A stretch of 64,000 bases of DNA from Streptomyces sp. NBC_01268. Lineage in GTDB: Bacteria; Actinomycetota; Actinomycetes; Streptomycetales; Streptomycetaceae. The stretch is from contig NZ_CP108454.1 in the NCBI RefSeq assembly GCF_036240795.1, forward strand, positions 4,278,001-4,342,000, given 5' to 3'. Position numbers and translations under genes: made by a program. Shown here in pieces: positions 52,365 to 61,359 of this stretch (position 1 is its first letter; each line of letters begins with the position of its first letter). A model generated the notes under the pieces. The model had not been told where the DNA came from. It ran no database searches and saw nothing but the letters and a program-made list of their open reading frames with translations.

Positions 52365-54722
52365 ATGTCCATTTTCAGTTCTGATCACGCCGTCCTGCCC
52401 GAGAACGAGAACGACGAGACCGTCGCCGAGGCCGTAGTGGCCACCGACGCCGTCGAGACCGTCGAGGCCGAGGACACCACCGACAGCATCGACACCACCG
52501 ACGCCGACGACGCCGACGACACCGTCGAGGCCGTCGAGGCCGACGCCGACGAGACCCCCGAGATCACCTTCGGTGACCTGGGCCTCCCCGAGGGCGTCGT
52601 GCGCAAGCTGGCGCAGAACGGCGTCACCACCCCCTTCCCGATCCAGGCCGCGACCATCCCGGACGCCCTGGCCGGCAAGGACATCCTCGGCCGCGGCCGT
52701 ACCGGCTCCGGCAAGACCCTCTCCTTCGGTCTGCCGCTGCTCGCCACCCTGGCGGAGGGCCGCACCGAGAAGAAGAAGCCCCGCGGCGTCATCCTCACCC
52801 CGACCCGTGAGCTCGCGATGCAGGTCGCGGACGCCCTCCAGCCGTACGGCGACGTGCTCGGCCTCAAGATGAAGGTCGTCTGCGGCGGTACGTCGATGGG
52901 CAACCAGATCTACGCGCTCGAGCGCGGCGTCGACATCCTCGTCGCCACCCCGGGCCGTCTGCGCGACATCATCAACCGCGGCGCCTGCTCCCTGGAGCAG
53001 GTCAAGATCGCGGTCCTCGACGAGGCCGACCAGATGGCCGACCTGGGCTTCCTGCCCGAGGTCACCGAGCTGCTCGACCAGGTTCCGGCCGGCGGCCAGC
53101 GCCTGCTCTTCTCCGCCACCCTGGAGAACGAGATCGACAGCCTGGTCAAGCGCTACCTGGTGAACCCGGTCACGCACGAGGTCGACCCGTCCGCCGGCGC
53201 CGTCACGACGATGACCCACCACGTCCTGGTCGTGAAGCCGAAGGACAAGGCCCCGGTCACCGCGGCCATCGCCGCCCGTAAGGGCCGCACCATCATCTTC
53301 GTCCGCACCCAGCTGGGCGCCGACCGCATCGCCGAGCAGCTGCGTGACGCCGGTGTGAAGGCCGACGCGCTGCACGGCGGCATGACCCAGGGCGCGCGTA
53401 CCCGCACCCTCGCCGACTTCAAGGACGGCTACGTCAACGCGCTCGTCGCGACCGACGTCGCCGCCCGAGGCATCCACGTGGACGGCATCGACCTGGTCCT
53501 CAACGTGGACCCGGCCGGCGACCACAAGGACTACCTGCACCGCTCGGGCCGTACCGCCCGTGCCGGCCGCTCCGGCGTCGTGGTCTCCCTGGCCCTGCCG
53601 CACCAGCGCCGTCAGATCTTCCGTCTGATGGAGGACGCGGGCGTCGACGCCTCGCGCCACATCGTCGGCGGGGCCGGCGCGTTCGACCCCGAGGTCGCCG
53701 AGATCACCGGCGCCCGCTCGCTCACCGAGGTCCAGGCCGACTCCGCGAACAACTCGGCCAAGCAGGCCGAGCGCGAGGTCGCCGACCTGACCAAGCAGCT
53801 GGAGCGCCTGCAGCGCCGCGCCGTCGAGCTCCGCGAGGAGGCCGACCGCCTGGTGGCCCGCGCCGCCCGTGAGCGCGGTGAGGACCCGGAGGCCGCGGTC
53901 GCCGAGGTGACCGAGGCCGCCGAGGCCGAGGTCGCGGAGGCCGTCGCCGCGGTGGCGGCCGAGCCGGTTCGCGAGGAGCGCCGCGACTTCGACCGCCGCG
54001 ACGACCGCGGTGGCTACGAGCGCCGTGACAACGACCGTGGTGGCTTCCGTCGGGACAACGACCGTGGCGGCGACCGCGGTGGCTTCCGTCGCGACAACGA
54101 CCGTCCGTCGGGCGGCTTCCGCCGTGACAACGACCGTCCGTCGTTCAACCGCGACCGTGACAACGACCGCGGTGGCTTCCGTCGCGACAACGACCGTCCG
54201 TCCGGTGGCTTCCGCCGTGACAACGACCGTCCGTCGTTCAACCGCGACCGTGACAACGACCGCGGTGGCTTCCGTCGCGACAACGACCGTCCGTCCGGTG
54301 GCTTCCGCCGTGACAACGACCGTCCGTCGTTCAACCGCGACCGTGACAACGACCGTGGCGGCTTCCGTCGCGACAACGACCGTCCCTCGTTCAACCGCGA
54401 CCGTGACAACGACCGCGGTGGCGACCGTGGCGGCTTCCGCCGCGACAACGACCGTCCGTCCGGCGGCTTCCGTCGCGACAACGAGCGCCGTGACAACGAC
54501 CGTCCGTCCGGTGGCGGCTTCCGCCGCGACGACCGCCCCTCCGGCGGCCACCGTGGCAGCGACCGTCCGTTCAACCGCGACCGTCGTGACGACCGCCCGT
54601 CCAGCGGCTTCCGCCGCGACGACCACCGCCCCTCGGGCGGCGGCTTCCGCCGTGACGACCACCGCCCGTCCGGTGGTGGCTTCCGCCGCGACGAGAAGCC
54701 GCGCTGGAAGCGCAACGGCTGA
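52365..54722 (+). CDS. DEAD-box RNA helicase with Arg/Gly/Asp-rich repeat tail
   Basis: A 785-residue DEAD-box helicase. An acidic N-terminal tail (about 65 residues of Asp/Glu/Thr/Val) precedes Q-motif FGDLGLPEGVVRKLAQNG, motif I GRTGSGKT, Ia TPTRELA, II DEAD, III SAT, V ATDVAARGIHV and VI HRSGRTARAG. After a coiled coil (EREVADLTKQLERLQRR) comes a tail of about 200 residues of GGFRRDNDRPS repeats, an RGG-like RNA-binding or condensate-forming region. ATG start; the 200-bp upstream region includes a GGCGC/GCGCC hairpin and may be a regulated leader, as in cold-shock helicases. Confidence 0.93.
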   Translation: MSIFSSDHAVLPENENDETVAEAVVATDAVETVEAEDTTDSIDTTDADDADDTVEAVEADADETPEITFGDLGLPEGVVRKLAQNGVTTPFPIQAATIPDALAGKDILGRGRTGSGKTLSFGLPLLATLAEGRTEKKKPRGVILTPTRELAMQVADALQPYGDVLGLKMKVVCGGTSMGNQIYALERGVDILVATPGRLRDIINRGACSLEQVKIAVLDEADQMADLGFLPEVTELLDQVPAGGQRLLFSATLENEIDSLVKRYLVNPVTHEVDPSAGAVTTMTHHVLVVKPKDKAPVTAAIAARKGRTIIFVRTQLGADRIAEQLRDAGVKADALHGGMTQGARTRTLADFKDGYVNALVATDVAARGIHVDGIDLVLNVDPAGDHKDYLHRSGRTARAGRSGVVVSLALPHQRRQIFRLMEDAGVDASRHIVGGAGAFDPEVAEITGARSLTEVQADSANNSAKQAEREVADLTKQLERLQRRAVELREEADRLVARAARERGEDPEAAVAEVTEAAEAEVAEAVAAVAAEPVREERRDFDRRDDRGGYERRDNDRGGFRRDNDRGGDRGGFRRDNDRPSGGFRRDNDRPSFNRDRDNDRGGFRRDNDRPSGGFRRDNDRPSFNRDRDNDRGGFRRDNDRPSGGFRRDNDRPSFNRDRDNDRGGFRRDNDRPSFNRDRDNDRGGDRGGFRRDNDRPSGGFRRDNERRDNDRPSGGGFRRDDRPSGGHRGSDRPFNRDRRDDRPSSGFRRDDHRPSGGGFRRDDHRPSGGGFRRDEKPRWKRNG
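54078..54356. repeat. three 93-bp tandem repeats in the helicase tail
   Basis: Units starting at 54078, 54171 and 54264 each encode the 31-residue block GGFRRDNDRPS-GGFRRDNDR followed by PSFNRDRDNDR. They differ only by scattered silent changes, and shorter partial units continue to about 54710. Prone to copy-number change. Confidence 0.92.
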
Positions 54723-54738
54723 TCTTCCGTAAGGCCGT

Positions 54739-54782
54739 GAAAGGGCCCGTATCCGCACTTCGGTGCGGGTGCGGGCCCTTTC
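54739..54782 (+). terminator. terminator after the DEAD-box gene
   Basis: An 11-bp stem (GAAAGGGCCCG and complement) is stacked on an inner CCGCAC-TTCG-GTGCGG hairpin, 17 nt past the stop. Confidence 0.85.
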
Positions 54783-54890
54783 CGTACCCGCTGTTAGAGT
54801 CGCCGCATCCGAACGGGTGGCCGTGGCTGGGGGGCTGCGACGACACCCTGTTCGCCCGACTGCATCTCGTCACGTCTCAGGGGGGACCGA

Positions 54891-57800
54891 GTGCGCCGTA
54901 GCGCTCTTGTACGCCATTCCATCGCAGCCGTGGCCGCGGCGACCGTCTTCGCCGGCCTCGGCCCGCTCATTCCGACGGCGGCCGCCGCCGAGGGCGACAC
55001 GGTCGTCTTCCCGGCCGCGGTCGCGGCCCAGCCCCGCCAGGTCGTCCCGCTCTCGGCAGGCCCGGGCGGCTACCTCCGCTACGAACAGGGTCTCGGGCAG
55101 TTCTGGACCAGCTGGGACGGCGTCGAGACGATCGTCCACAACGACCGGGAGGGCGCGGAGACCGGCGGCGTGTACGGGGCGGGCTCCGACGTCGTCGCGG
55201 CGTACCAGTCGAACGGGCCGATCACGCCCGCGGACATACGCCTGTGGGACGTGACCGCCGGGGAGAACACCTACGTCCGGCTGCCGTCGCTCGACCACAC
55301 GTACGTGGGGACCTTCGGTTCCACCGTCGTCACCTTCACGCAGAGCGGCGCCGACGCCCCGCGCGAGTGGCACCTGCTGCGGCGGGTGAACGGCGCCGTG
55401 CAGGACACCCCCGTGACCGGTTGGCCGGAGGGCGCGACGCCCGCCGACAAGGCGGTGGCGGGAGACGCGAACGGCTTTCTGATCGGCTACCAGGTGGACG
55501 GCGTCACCCGCCCCGCCTGGGTCGACCTCGCCTCCGCCAAGGTCAGGCCGGTCTCGCTGGACCCGACCGCCCGGGTGGGCTCCTTCGTCCAGACGCCCAC
55601 CGAGGTCATCGTGTGGACGAAGGACGGCAAGGTGCGGTTCTTCCCCAAGGGGCAGCCCGGCGGCGAGGGGCCGCTCACCCAGGCCCCGGCCACGCTCGAC
55701 CTCGCCTACAAGAACGACGGCGACGTCCTGCTGGGCTCCGTCAACCTGGACCTCGTCGTCGCCCGCGCCACCGGCTACTCGGCGACCGCCCCGTACAGCA
55801 TCTTCACGGCGTCCCGGCTGGGCGGCCAGGAGAGCTACCGGTTCCTGTACGGCCGCAAGGACGCGGTGGCCACGCCGGACGGCGGGCTGCTGATGATCGG
55901 CGGCCTGGGCGCCGACGAACTGGGCCTCTACCGCTTCCGCCCGGAGGGAGCGTCCACGACCCTGAACCGCATCCGCGAGGTGACCCCGCTCACCTCGAAG
56001 CCGCGCCGGCTGAGCTTCAGCCACGGCCGGCTCGACTCGCTGGAGCGGATGCCGGACGAGAAGAACGTCGTCCGCTCGCGGACGGTGTCGGTCAGCGGGC
56101 CCCTTGAGGCGGGGGAGACGCAGGAGCGGGGAGACCTCGGCCTGCCCCTGGACTACTGCACGGACACGACCTCTTGCGAAGCACCGTTCACGACGGGCGA
56201 CGGGCGGATGGTGTTCAACAGGCCCGGCAACGAAGCGGGGCTGCCGGTCGTGGTGGAGCCCGGGGCGGCCACGGGCCGTCCGATCAGCACCGAGTTCACC
56301 TCCTTCAACGTCTTCGACGTGTCGGGCCGCTATGCCCTGGGCGCCGGGAGCGGCCCCGACGGTCTGAGCTTCCGCACGTCCGTGATCGACCTGGACACGG
56401 GGAAGCGGGCCGCCACGTTCGCGGTCGGCTACGAGCTCAGGGAGGCCGAGCTCTACGGTGACACCCTCTGGGTGCCGGGCTCGGGCGAGACCGCCGGCAA
56501 GGTCGTCGGCTACGACGTCCGGACGCGCGCGGTGAAGCGCACGGTCGACCTGGGGGCCGACTGCGCCGCCCAGAACGTCCGGGTGACGGCGCACTGGCTC
56601 GGCTGGGACTGCGCGAGCGGAGCGGCCGGAGTCCACGACCTCGACACGCACACGAACCACCCGTTCGGCGACGCGTACTCCGTCCTCGGCGACGGCTACG
56701 CGGTCAGGGCTTCCGGGACCGAGCTCAAGGTCACGGACTACAGGGGGTCCGCCCCCGTGGCGAAGGGCACGTACCGGACCAGCGAGTTCAACGACGAGGC
56801 GGGCGAGTACGCCGTCGACACCGCCACCGGGCGCCTGGCGTACCAGTCGACCGCGGCCGGTGACGTGAGCGTCGTCGACCTCGGCGTCCCCGCCTCGCCG
56901 CTCGCCCGCATCGACGCCGACGTGCCCGCCACGGCCGCCGTCGCCGACGGGACGGGCACGTGGCGGCCGCGCTGGTGGCTGTCCAAGCCGGCCGCCTCCT
57001 GGCAGCTGACCCTGACGCGCAAGGCCACCGGCACCGTGGCCCGCACCCTGACGGGCGGCGAGGCGCGGGGCGTGCTCGCGGCCGCCTGGGACGGCAGGGA
57101 CGCCGCGGGCAGGCTCGTCGCGAACGGCTCCTACAGCTGGAAGCTGACGGCCAAGGCGGCCGACGGCTCCGGGGCCGACCTGGTGCACTCCGGCGACGTC
57201 CTCCTGAGCGGGGCGGCGGCGTCGGAGTACGGCACGTTCGCGCCGCTCACGCCGACGCGGCTGATGGACACCCGGGCCGGGCTCGGGGTGCCGAAGGCCA
57301 AGGTCGGCGCGGCGCAGACCGTCTCGCTCCAGGTGGCGGGCGCGGGCGGGGTCCCGGCGGCGGGCGTCACGGCGGTCGTCCTCAACGTGACCGCGACGAA
57401 CGCGAGCTCCGGCAGCTTCGTGTCGGTGTACCCGTCGGGCACGCAGCGGACGAGCGCGTCGAACCTGAACTTCACGGCCGGCCGGACCGCGCCGAACCTG
57501 GTGGTCGTCCCCGTGGTGGACGGCAAGGTGAACTTCTACAACCACGCCGGCTCGGTCGACCTGCTGGCCGACGTCGCCGGCTACTACACGAGCGCCGGCA
57601 CGGGCACCACGTACCAGCCGGTCACGCCGACCCGCCTGATGGACACCCGCAGCGGCCTGGGCGTGCCCAAGGCCAAGGTCGGCCCGGCCGGCACGGTGAG
57701 CCTCGCCGTCCCCGAGCCGGGGGCGACGGCGGTCGTCCTGAACGTCACGGCGACGGGCCCGACGGCCGGCGGCTTCGTGTCGGTCTACCCGTACGGGACC

Positions 57801-58295
57801 CCGCGCACGGCGGCGTCGAACCTGAACTTCACGGCGGGTCAGACGGTGCCGAACCTGGTCGTCGTCCCCGTGAAGGACGGCAAGGTCACCTTCTACAACC
57901 ACGCGGGCTCCGTCGACCTGCTGGCCGACGTCGCCGGCTACTACAAGGCGGGCGCCTCGGGCGCCGAGTACAGGCCGGTCACGCCGACCCGTCTGATGGA
58001 CACCCGCACGGGCGACCCGCTCGGCGCGGGCGGCACGGTGAGCCTCCCGGTCGACCGTCCGGGGGCGACGGCGGTCGTCCTGAACGTCACGGCGACGGGC
58101 CCGACGGCCGGCGGCTTCGTGTCGGTCTACCCGTACGGGACCCCGCGCACGGCGGCGTCGAACCTGAACTTCACGGCGGGTCAGACGGTGCCGAACCTGG
58201 TCGTCGTCCCCGTGAAGGACGGCAAGGTCACCTTCTACAACCGGGCCGGTTCGGTCCACCTTCTCGCGGACCTCGCGGGCTACTTCGTCGGCTGA
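54891..58295 (+). CDS. large secreted protein with FlgD-Ig module and three RLMDTR domains
   Basis: A 1134-residue exported protein. The signal peptide is SALVRHSIAAVAAATVFAGL..TAAAAEG. Residues about 40-690 read as a beta-propeller-like region with repeated GYAL/GLYRF-type strands. A FlgD-Ig-like segment (AAWDGRDAAGRLVANGSYSWKLTA) follows. Three C-terminal domains of about 115 residues each start TPTRLMDTR and end VDLLADVAGYY; these recur in Streptomyces secreted proteins and are thought to mediate surface attachment. GTG start. The last two domains are near-identical in DNA. Function unknown; no enzyme motif found. Confidence 0.88.
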   Translation: MRRSALVRHSIAAVAAATVFAGLGPLIPTAAAAEGDTVVFPAAVAAQPRQVVPLSAGPGGYLRYEQGLGQFWTSWDGVETIVHNDREGAETGGVYGAGSDVVAAYQSNGPITPADIRLWDVTAGENTYVRLPSLDHTYVGTFGSTVVTFTQSGADAPREWHLLRRVNGAVQDTPVTGWPEGATPADKAVAGDANGFLIGYQVDGVTRPAWVDLASAKVRPVSLDPTARVGSFVQTPTEVIVWTKDGKVRFFPKGQPGGEGPLTQAPATLDLAYKNDGDVLLGSVNLDLVVARATGYSATAPYSIFTASRLGGQESYRFLYGRKDAVATPDGGLLMIGGLGADELGLYRFRPEGASTTLNRIREVTPLTSKPRRLSFSHGRLDSLERMPDEKNVVRSRTVSVSGPLEAGETQERGDLGLPLDYCTDTTSCEAPFTTGDGRMVFNRPGNEAGLPVVVEPGAATGRPISTEFTSFNVFDVSGRYALGAGSGPDGLSFRTSVIDLDTGKRAATFAVGYELREAELYGDTLWVPGSGETAGKVVGYDVRTRAVKRTVDLGADCAAQNVRVTAHWLGWDCASGAAGVHDLDTHTNHPFGDAYSVLGDGYAVRASGTELKVTDYRGSAPVAKGTYRTSEFNDEAGEYAVDTATGRLAYQSTAAGDVSVVDLGVPASPLARIDADVPATAAVADGTGTWRPRWWLSKPAASWQLTLTRKATGTVARTLTGGEARGVLAAAWDGRDAAGRLVANGSYSWKLTAKAADGSGADLVHSGDVLLSGAAASEYGTFAPLTPTRLMDTRAGLGVPKAKVGAAQTVSLQVAGAGGVPAAGVTAVVLNVTATNASSGSFVSVYPSGTQRTSASNLNFTAGRTAPNLVVVPVVDGKVNFYNHAGSVDLLADVAGYYTSAGTGTTYQPVTPTRLMDTRSGLGVPKAKVGPAGTVSLAVPEPGATAVVLNVTATGPTAGGFVSVYPYGTPRTAASNLNFTAGQTVPNLVVVPVKDGKVTFYNHAGSVDLLADVAGYYKAGASGAEYRPVTPTRLMDTRTGDPLGAGGTVSLPVDRPGATAVVLNVTATGPTAGGFVSVYPYGTPRTAASNLNFTAGQTVPNLVVVPVKDGKVTFYNRAGSVHLLADLAGYFVG
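57717..58242. repeat. 184-bp perfect direct repeat
   Basis: 57717-57900 and 58059-58242 are identical over 184 bp, offset by 342 bp (114 codons), within domains 2 and 3 of the secreted protein. Domain 1 is clearly diverged, so this is a recent duplication or gene conversion. Confidence 0.95.
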
Positions 58296-58304
58296 CCCCG
58301 GCCC

Positions 58305-58336
58305 GGCCCCGGCGCACCGCCCGGTGCGCCGGGGCC
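58305..58336 (+). terminator. terminator after the large secreted protein gene
   Basis: A 14-bp perfect stem (GGCCCCGGCGCACC and complement) with loop GCCC, 10 nt past the stop; no U tract. Confidence 0.75.
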
Positions 58337-58394
58337 GATACCCGATCGGTTTCGGGGAGGTCTCCGGCTATGCTGCTCGGGTGTGCTCGTCCAC

Positions 58395-58467
58395 GGGCCG
58401 TTAGCTCAATTGGCAGAGCAGTGGACTTTTAATCCATTGGTTGTGGGTTCGAGTCCCACACGGCCTA
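58395..58467 (+). tRNA. tRNA-Lys(UUU)
   Basis: Acceptor GGGCCGT/ACGGCCT, D loop AATTGGCA, anticodon loop CTTTTAA, T loop GTTCGAGTC, discriminator A. No CCA encoded. Confidence 0.97.
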
Positions 58468-58508
58468 CCGACGCACGGCGGGCGAGGGGAGACCCTCTGT
58501 CCTGCTGC

Positions 58509-58546
58509 GGAGCGCCCCGACCGGTTTCGGCTGGTCGGGGCGCTCC
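58509..58546. terminator. terminator between tRNA-Lys and the convergent GNAT gene
   Basis: A 14-bp stem (GGAGCGCCCCGACC and complement) with a 10-nt loop containing TTTCG. Confidence 0.82.
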
Positions 58547-58558
58547 GTCGTTCCGGGT

Positions 58559-59344
58559 TCACCGTGACGGTGCCACAGGAACGGAGGCCCACCAGGTCGA
58601 GGGCGCCGCGACGGTGTACCCCAGGGACTCGTACAGCGGCCTGCCCAGCTTCGAAGCGGTGAGCGTGACCGGCAGCTCCGCCAGGTGGGCCAGGGCTCCG
58701 AGCATGACGGACCGGCCGACGCCACGCGACCGGAAGGCCGGTGAGGTGCCGACCCAGTAGTGGCTGCCGACGCCGTCGTCCACGACGCTGACGCAGGCTC
58801 CCGCGGCCACGCCGTCGTGCCAGGCGACGAACACGTCCACGCCCGGCTGCCCGATCAGCGTCATCGGGAACAGCTCGCCGGGGCGGTAGGGCTCGAAGCC
58901 GGTCAGTTCGAAGCCCTCGATGACGATCCGCTCGGCGGCCTGGAGCTCCTCGGGCCGCTGTACCCGGGTCACCTCCAGGGCCGGTTCGCCGACGGGCCCG
59001 GGCGGGCGCAGCATGACCGGCATCTGCCAGCTGCGCATGCCCAGCGGGCTCAGGTCGGTCGAGCCGAACGGATCCTCGACGTTCACCGGCCCCGCGGCCC
59101 GGCGGGCCAGCTCGCTCAACTCGGCCCGTTCGCCCGGGTCGAGGTCGGGCTCCTGGATCAGGATCCGCAGTCCGGCCCGCTCGTCTCCGTCGACCGCGAC
59201 GAAGCCGCGGCGCCGGATGACGTCATGCCCCCGGCTTCGTCCGGTCGCGGTCCAGAGGGCGGCGGAGTTGCGGGCCTGACGCGTCGGCGCCTCGGCCAGG
59301 GCCAGGGGCGTGGGCCGGCCGGCCGGAGTGGATCTTGTTGTCAT
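58559..59344 (-). CDS. GNAT N-acetyltransferase
   Basis: A 261-residue protein with a C-terminal GNAT domain. VFVAWHDGVAAGACVSVVDDGVGSHYWVGTSPAFRSRGVGRSVMLGAL holds strands 2-4 and the acetyl-CoA loop RSRGVG, and LGRPLYESLGYTV closes the fold. The N-terminal half (about 110 residues) is less typical. The start at 59344 (MTTRSTPAG) is uncertain; an ATG 11 codons earlier is also open. Substrate unknown. Confidence 0.85.
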   Translation of the reverse strand: MTTRSTPAGRPTPLALAEAPTRQARNSAALWTATGRSRGHDVIRRRGFVAVDGDERAGLRILIQEPDLDPGERAELSELARRAAGPVNVEDPFGSTDLSPLGMRSWQMPVMLRPPGPVGEPALEVTRVQRPEELQAAERIVIEGFELTGFEPYRPGELFPMTLIGQPGVDVFVAWHDGVAAGACVSVVDDGVGSHYWVGTSPAFRSRGVGRSVMLGALAHLAELPVTLTASKLGRPLYESLGYTVAAPSTWWASVPVAPSR

Positions 59345-59463
59345 TGCGCTTACGGTAGTGCGCAGTTGACCCGTCACGCAGGCCGATTCCGGGCGGGCCG
59401 TCGGGCCGCCCGGCGCCCCTGCCCGGCTCCCGCCGGGACGGGGGCGTCTCGTCGTGACGGGGG

Positions 59464-60336
59464 TCAGCCGGTGACGCCCAGGGCCGCCAGGCGCTCCGGG
59501 TCCGCCACGATGTCGATGCCGACGATGCGGTCGGCGACGATCGTGAAGGCCATGAGGCCGACCGGGCGCCCGTCGGCGAGGGAGACCAGGCCGGCCGCGC
59601 CGTTGACCACGACCGGGCGGGCCGCGTGGCGGAACCGGGCGAAGGTGAGGGCCTGGCTCGTGACCGCCTCGGCGCCGCGGACCAGCTTGGAGGCGGCCCT
59701 CAGCAGGGTGCCGCCGTCGGCGCGGAGGACCACGCCGGGGTCGAGGACCGTCAGCAGGCCCTGGAAGTCGCCGGCCCGGGAGGCGGCCAGGAAGGCGTCG
59801 ACGACCTCGCGCTGGCGGGCCAGGTCGGGCGCGGGGGCCGGGGTGGCGCCCTGGACGCGGCGGCGGGCGCGGCTGGCGAGCTGGCGGGTGGCGGCGGGGC
59901 TGCGGTCGACGATGGGCGCGATCTCGTCGAAGGAGACCGCGAACAGGTCGTGCAGCACGAACGCGAGGCGCTCGGCCGGGGACAGGGTCTCCAGGACGAC
60001 GAGGAGCGCGAGTCCGACCGAGTCGGCGCGCAGCGCCTCCTTCTCGGGGTCGGCGACGCCCTCCTCCCGGACCACCGGGTCGGGCACGTAGCTCTCCAGC
60101 GGGTCCTCGCGGCGGGCGGTGCGGGAGCGCAGCATGTCGAGGCAGACCCGGCCGACGACGGTGGTCAGCCAGCCGCTGAGGTTCTCCACGCCGCTGGTGT
60201 CGGAGCGGTTCAGCTTGAACCAGGCCTCCTGGACGGCGTCCTCCGCCTCGCTGAGCGAGCCGAGCATCCGGTAGGCCACCGCCCGCAGGTGGCCGCGGTC
60301 GGCGTCGAAGCGTGCGGCCAGGAGGTCCTTGTCCAT
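59464..60336 (-). CDS. ECF41-group sigma factor (SigJ type) with SnoaL-like C-terminus
   Basis: A 290-residue ECF sigma factor. Sigma2 has DADRGHLRAVAYRMLGSLSEAEDAVQEAWF, sigma4 has LSPAERLAFVLHDLFAVSFDEIAPIVDRSPAATRQLASRAR. A C-terminal SnoaL/NTF2-like domain (EVVDAFLAASRAGDFQGLL, VLRADGG) replaces an anti-sigma factor; the DGG motif is the ECF41 hallmark and tunes activity. ATG at 60336. A good ECF41-type promoter lies upstream, implying autoregulation. No carboxymuconolactone-decarboxylase-like gene, the usual target, is adjacent. Confidence 0.92.
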   Translation of the reverse strand: MDKDLLAARFDADRGHLRAVAYRMLGSLSEAEDAVQEAWFKLNRSDTSGVENLSGWLTTVVGRVCLDMLRSRTARREDPLESYVPDPVVREEGVADPEKEALRADSVGLALLVVLETLSPAERLAFVLHDLFAVSFDEIAPIVDRSPAATRQLASRARRRVQGATPAPAPDLARQREVVDAFLAASRAGDFQGLLTVLDPGVVLRADGGTLLRAASKLVRGAEAVTSQALTFARFRHAARPVVVNGAAGLVSLADGRPVGLMAFTIVADRIVGIDIVADPERLAALGVTG

Positions 60337-60382
60337 CGGTGGGTGTTCCCCTTCGCGTCCGGTCACAGGGTCGTACGGGTAT

Positions 60383-60409
60383 GACGGATGACGCCCCACG
60401 GATGTGACA
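60383..60409 (-). promoter_or_regulatory. ECF41-type autoregulatory promoter
   Basis: On the minus strand TGTCACA (60409-60403), exactly 16 bp, CGTC (60386-60383) precedes the ECF41 gene by about 47 nt. It matches the published ECF41 motif TGTCACA-N16-CGTC. Confidence 0.78.
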
Positions 60410-60530
60410 GGTTCCGGTACGTGAGATCCCCGCCCGGTCGAAGGAAACGGCCCGGATTCCCCGGGCGAACCCCGCGAGCGCCGTGGATCAGCCCTTCAGC
60501 GTGGTGATCGTCTTCCCTAGATTTATGTCC

Positions 60531-61034
60531 ATGACGACGACATCGACGCAGGTCAGCCCCGTGAACTCGGTCCTCCGCACCCCGCCCGCCGCCCCCGCCG
60601 CCGCGGTCGCGTACTTCTCCGCCAGCCTCGCCTTCCACGCCGACGTCTCCGATGTGGCCTCCGCCCTCGCCGACGCCCGGGCCACCGGCGGCGACCCCGG
60701 TTTCGTGGTGCTCGACTCCCGCTCCACCGCCTCCTGGGACCAGGGGCACGTGCCGGGCGCGGTGCACCTGCCGACCGCCCTCATCGCCGAGCAGGCCGAG
60801 CAGCTCCTCGACAAGGGCGTCCCGGTCGTCACGTACTGCTGGGGCCCCGGCTGCAACGGCGCCACGCGCGCCGCGCTCGCCCTCGCGCAGCTGGGCTTCC
60901 AGGTGAAGGAGATGCTGGGCGGCTTCGAGTACTGGGTGCGCGAGGGCTTCGGCTTCGAGACGTGGGAGGGCGCCGAGCAGAGGGCGGCGGACCCGCTCAC
61001 GGCGCCGGTCGACTCGGACGACTGCGGTTGCTGA
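60531..61034 (+). CDS. rhodanese-like sulfurtransferase domain protein
   Basis: A 167-residue single-domain rhodanese. FVVLDSRSTASWDQGHVPGAVHLP is the N-terminal half, and YCWGPGCNGATRAALALAQLGF is the active-site region with Cys before the loop CNGATRA. A C-terminal DDCGC adds two cysteines that could accept sulfur. TAGATT (60518-60523), 17 bp after TTCAGC, ends 7 nt before the ATG at 60531, suggesting a leaderless start; the ATG at 60525 would overlap the promoter. Divergent from the ECF41 gene. Confidence 0.88.
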   Translation: MTTTSTQVSPVNSVLRTPPAAPAAAVAYFSASLAFHADVSDVASALADARATGGDPGFVVLDSRSTASWDQGHVPGAVHLPTALIAEQAEQLLDKGVPVVTYCWGPGCNGATRAALALAQLGFQVKEMLGGFEYWVREGFGFETWEGAEQRAADPLTAPVDSDDCGC

Positions 61035-61110
61035 GGAGGACCCCGGCGGCGGCCCGGCGGCAATGGATTTCGTGACCTGGGCATTCATGCCGTAGAGTGG
61101 TGTTCACCGA

Positions 61111-61184
61111 CGCGGGGTGGAGCAGCTCGGTAGCTCGCTGGGCTCATAACCCAGAGGTCGCAGGTTCAAATCCTGTCCCCGCTA
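61111..61184 (+). tRNA. initiator tRNA-fMet(CAU)
   Basis: Anticodon loop CTCATAA flanked by the initiator GGG/CCC pairs (TGGG..CCCA). The acceptor begins C1 opposite U72 (CGCGGGG/CCCCGCT), the unpaired end required for initiators. Discriminator A. No CCA encoded. Confidence 0.97.
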
Positions 61185-61193
61185 CTCAGTAGC

Positions 61194-61231
61194 CCGAAGG
61201 CCCGGATCCGATCATGGATCCGGGCCTTCGG
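61194..61231 (+). terminator. terminator after tRNA-fMet
   Basis: A 16-bp perfect stem (CCGAAGGCCCGGATCC and complement) with loop GATCAT, followed by CGTTTCC. Confidence 0.87.
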
Positions 61232-61359
61232 CGTTTCCGTGTACCCGGACCCGTAGCCGTGGGCAACCGGAAAGGCCATACGCCCGCAAGTAAACGGTGG
61301 CCAAAACCGGGTCCGCCTTTTTGCGCGCCGCACGTGCGCCGCGTAGCCTCACGCGCACG

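Noticed and set aside
54870..58259. A 1129-codon minus-strand open frame opposite the secreted protein gene.
   Set aside because: Its Arg/Val/His/Gly composition and exact overlap with a signal-peptide protein mark it as a shadow frame.
60410..60530. Control of the rhodanese gene by the CsoR/CstR-like repressor at 849-1151.
   Set aside because: No TACCCC-N2-GGGGTA operator exists upstream of the rhodanese start.
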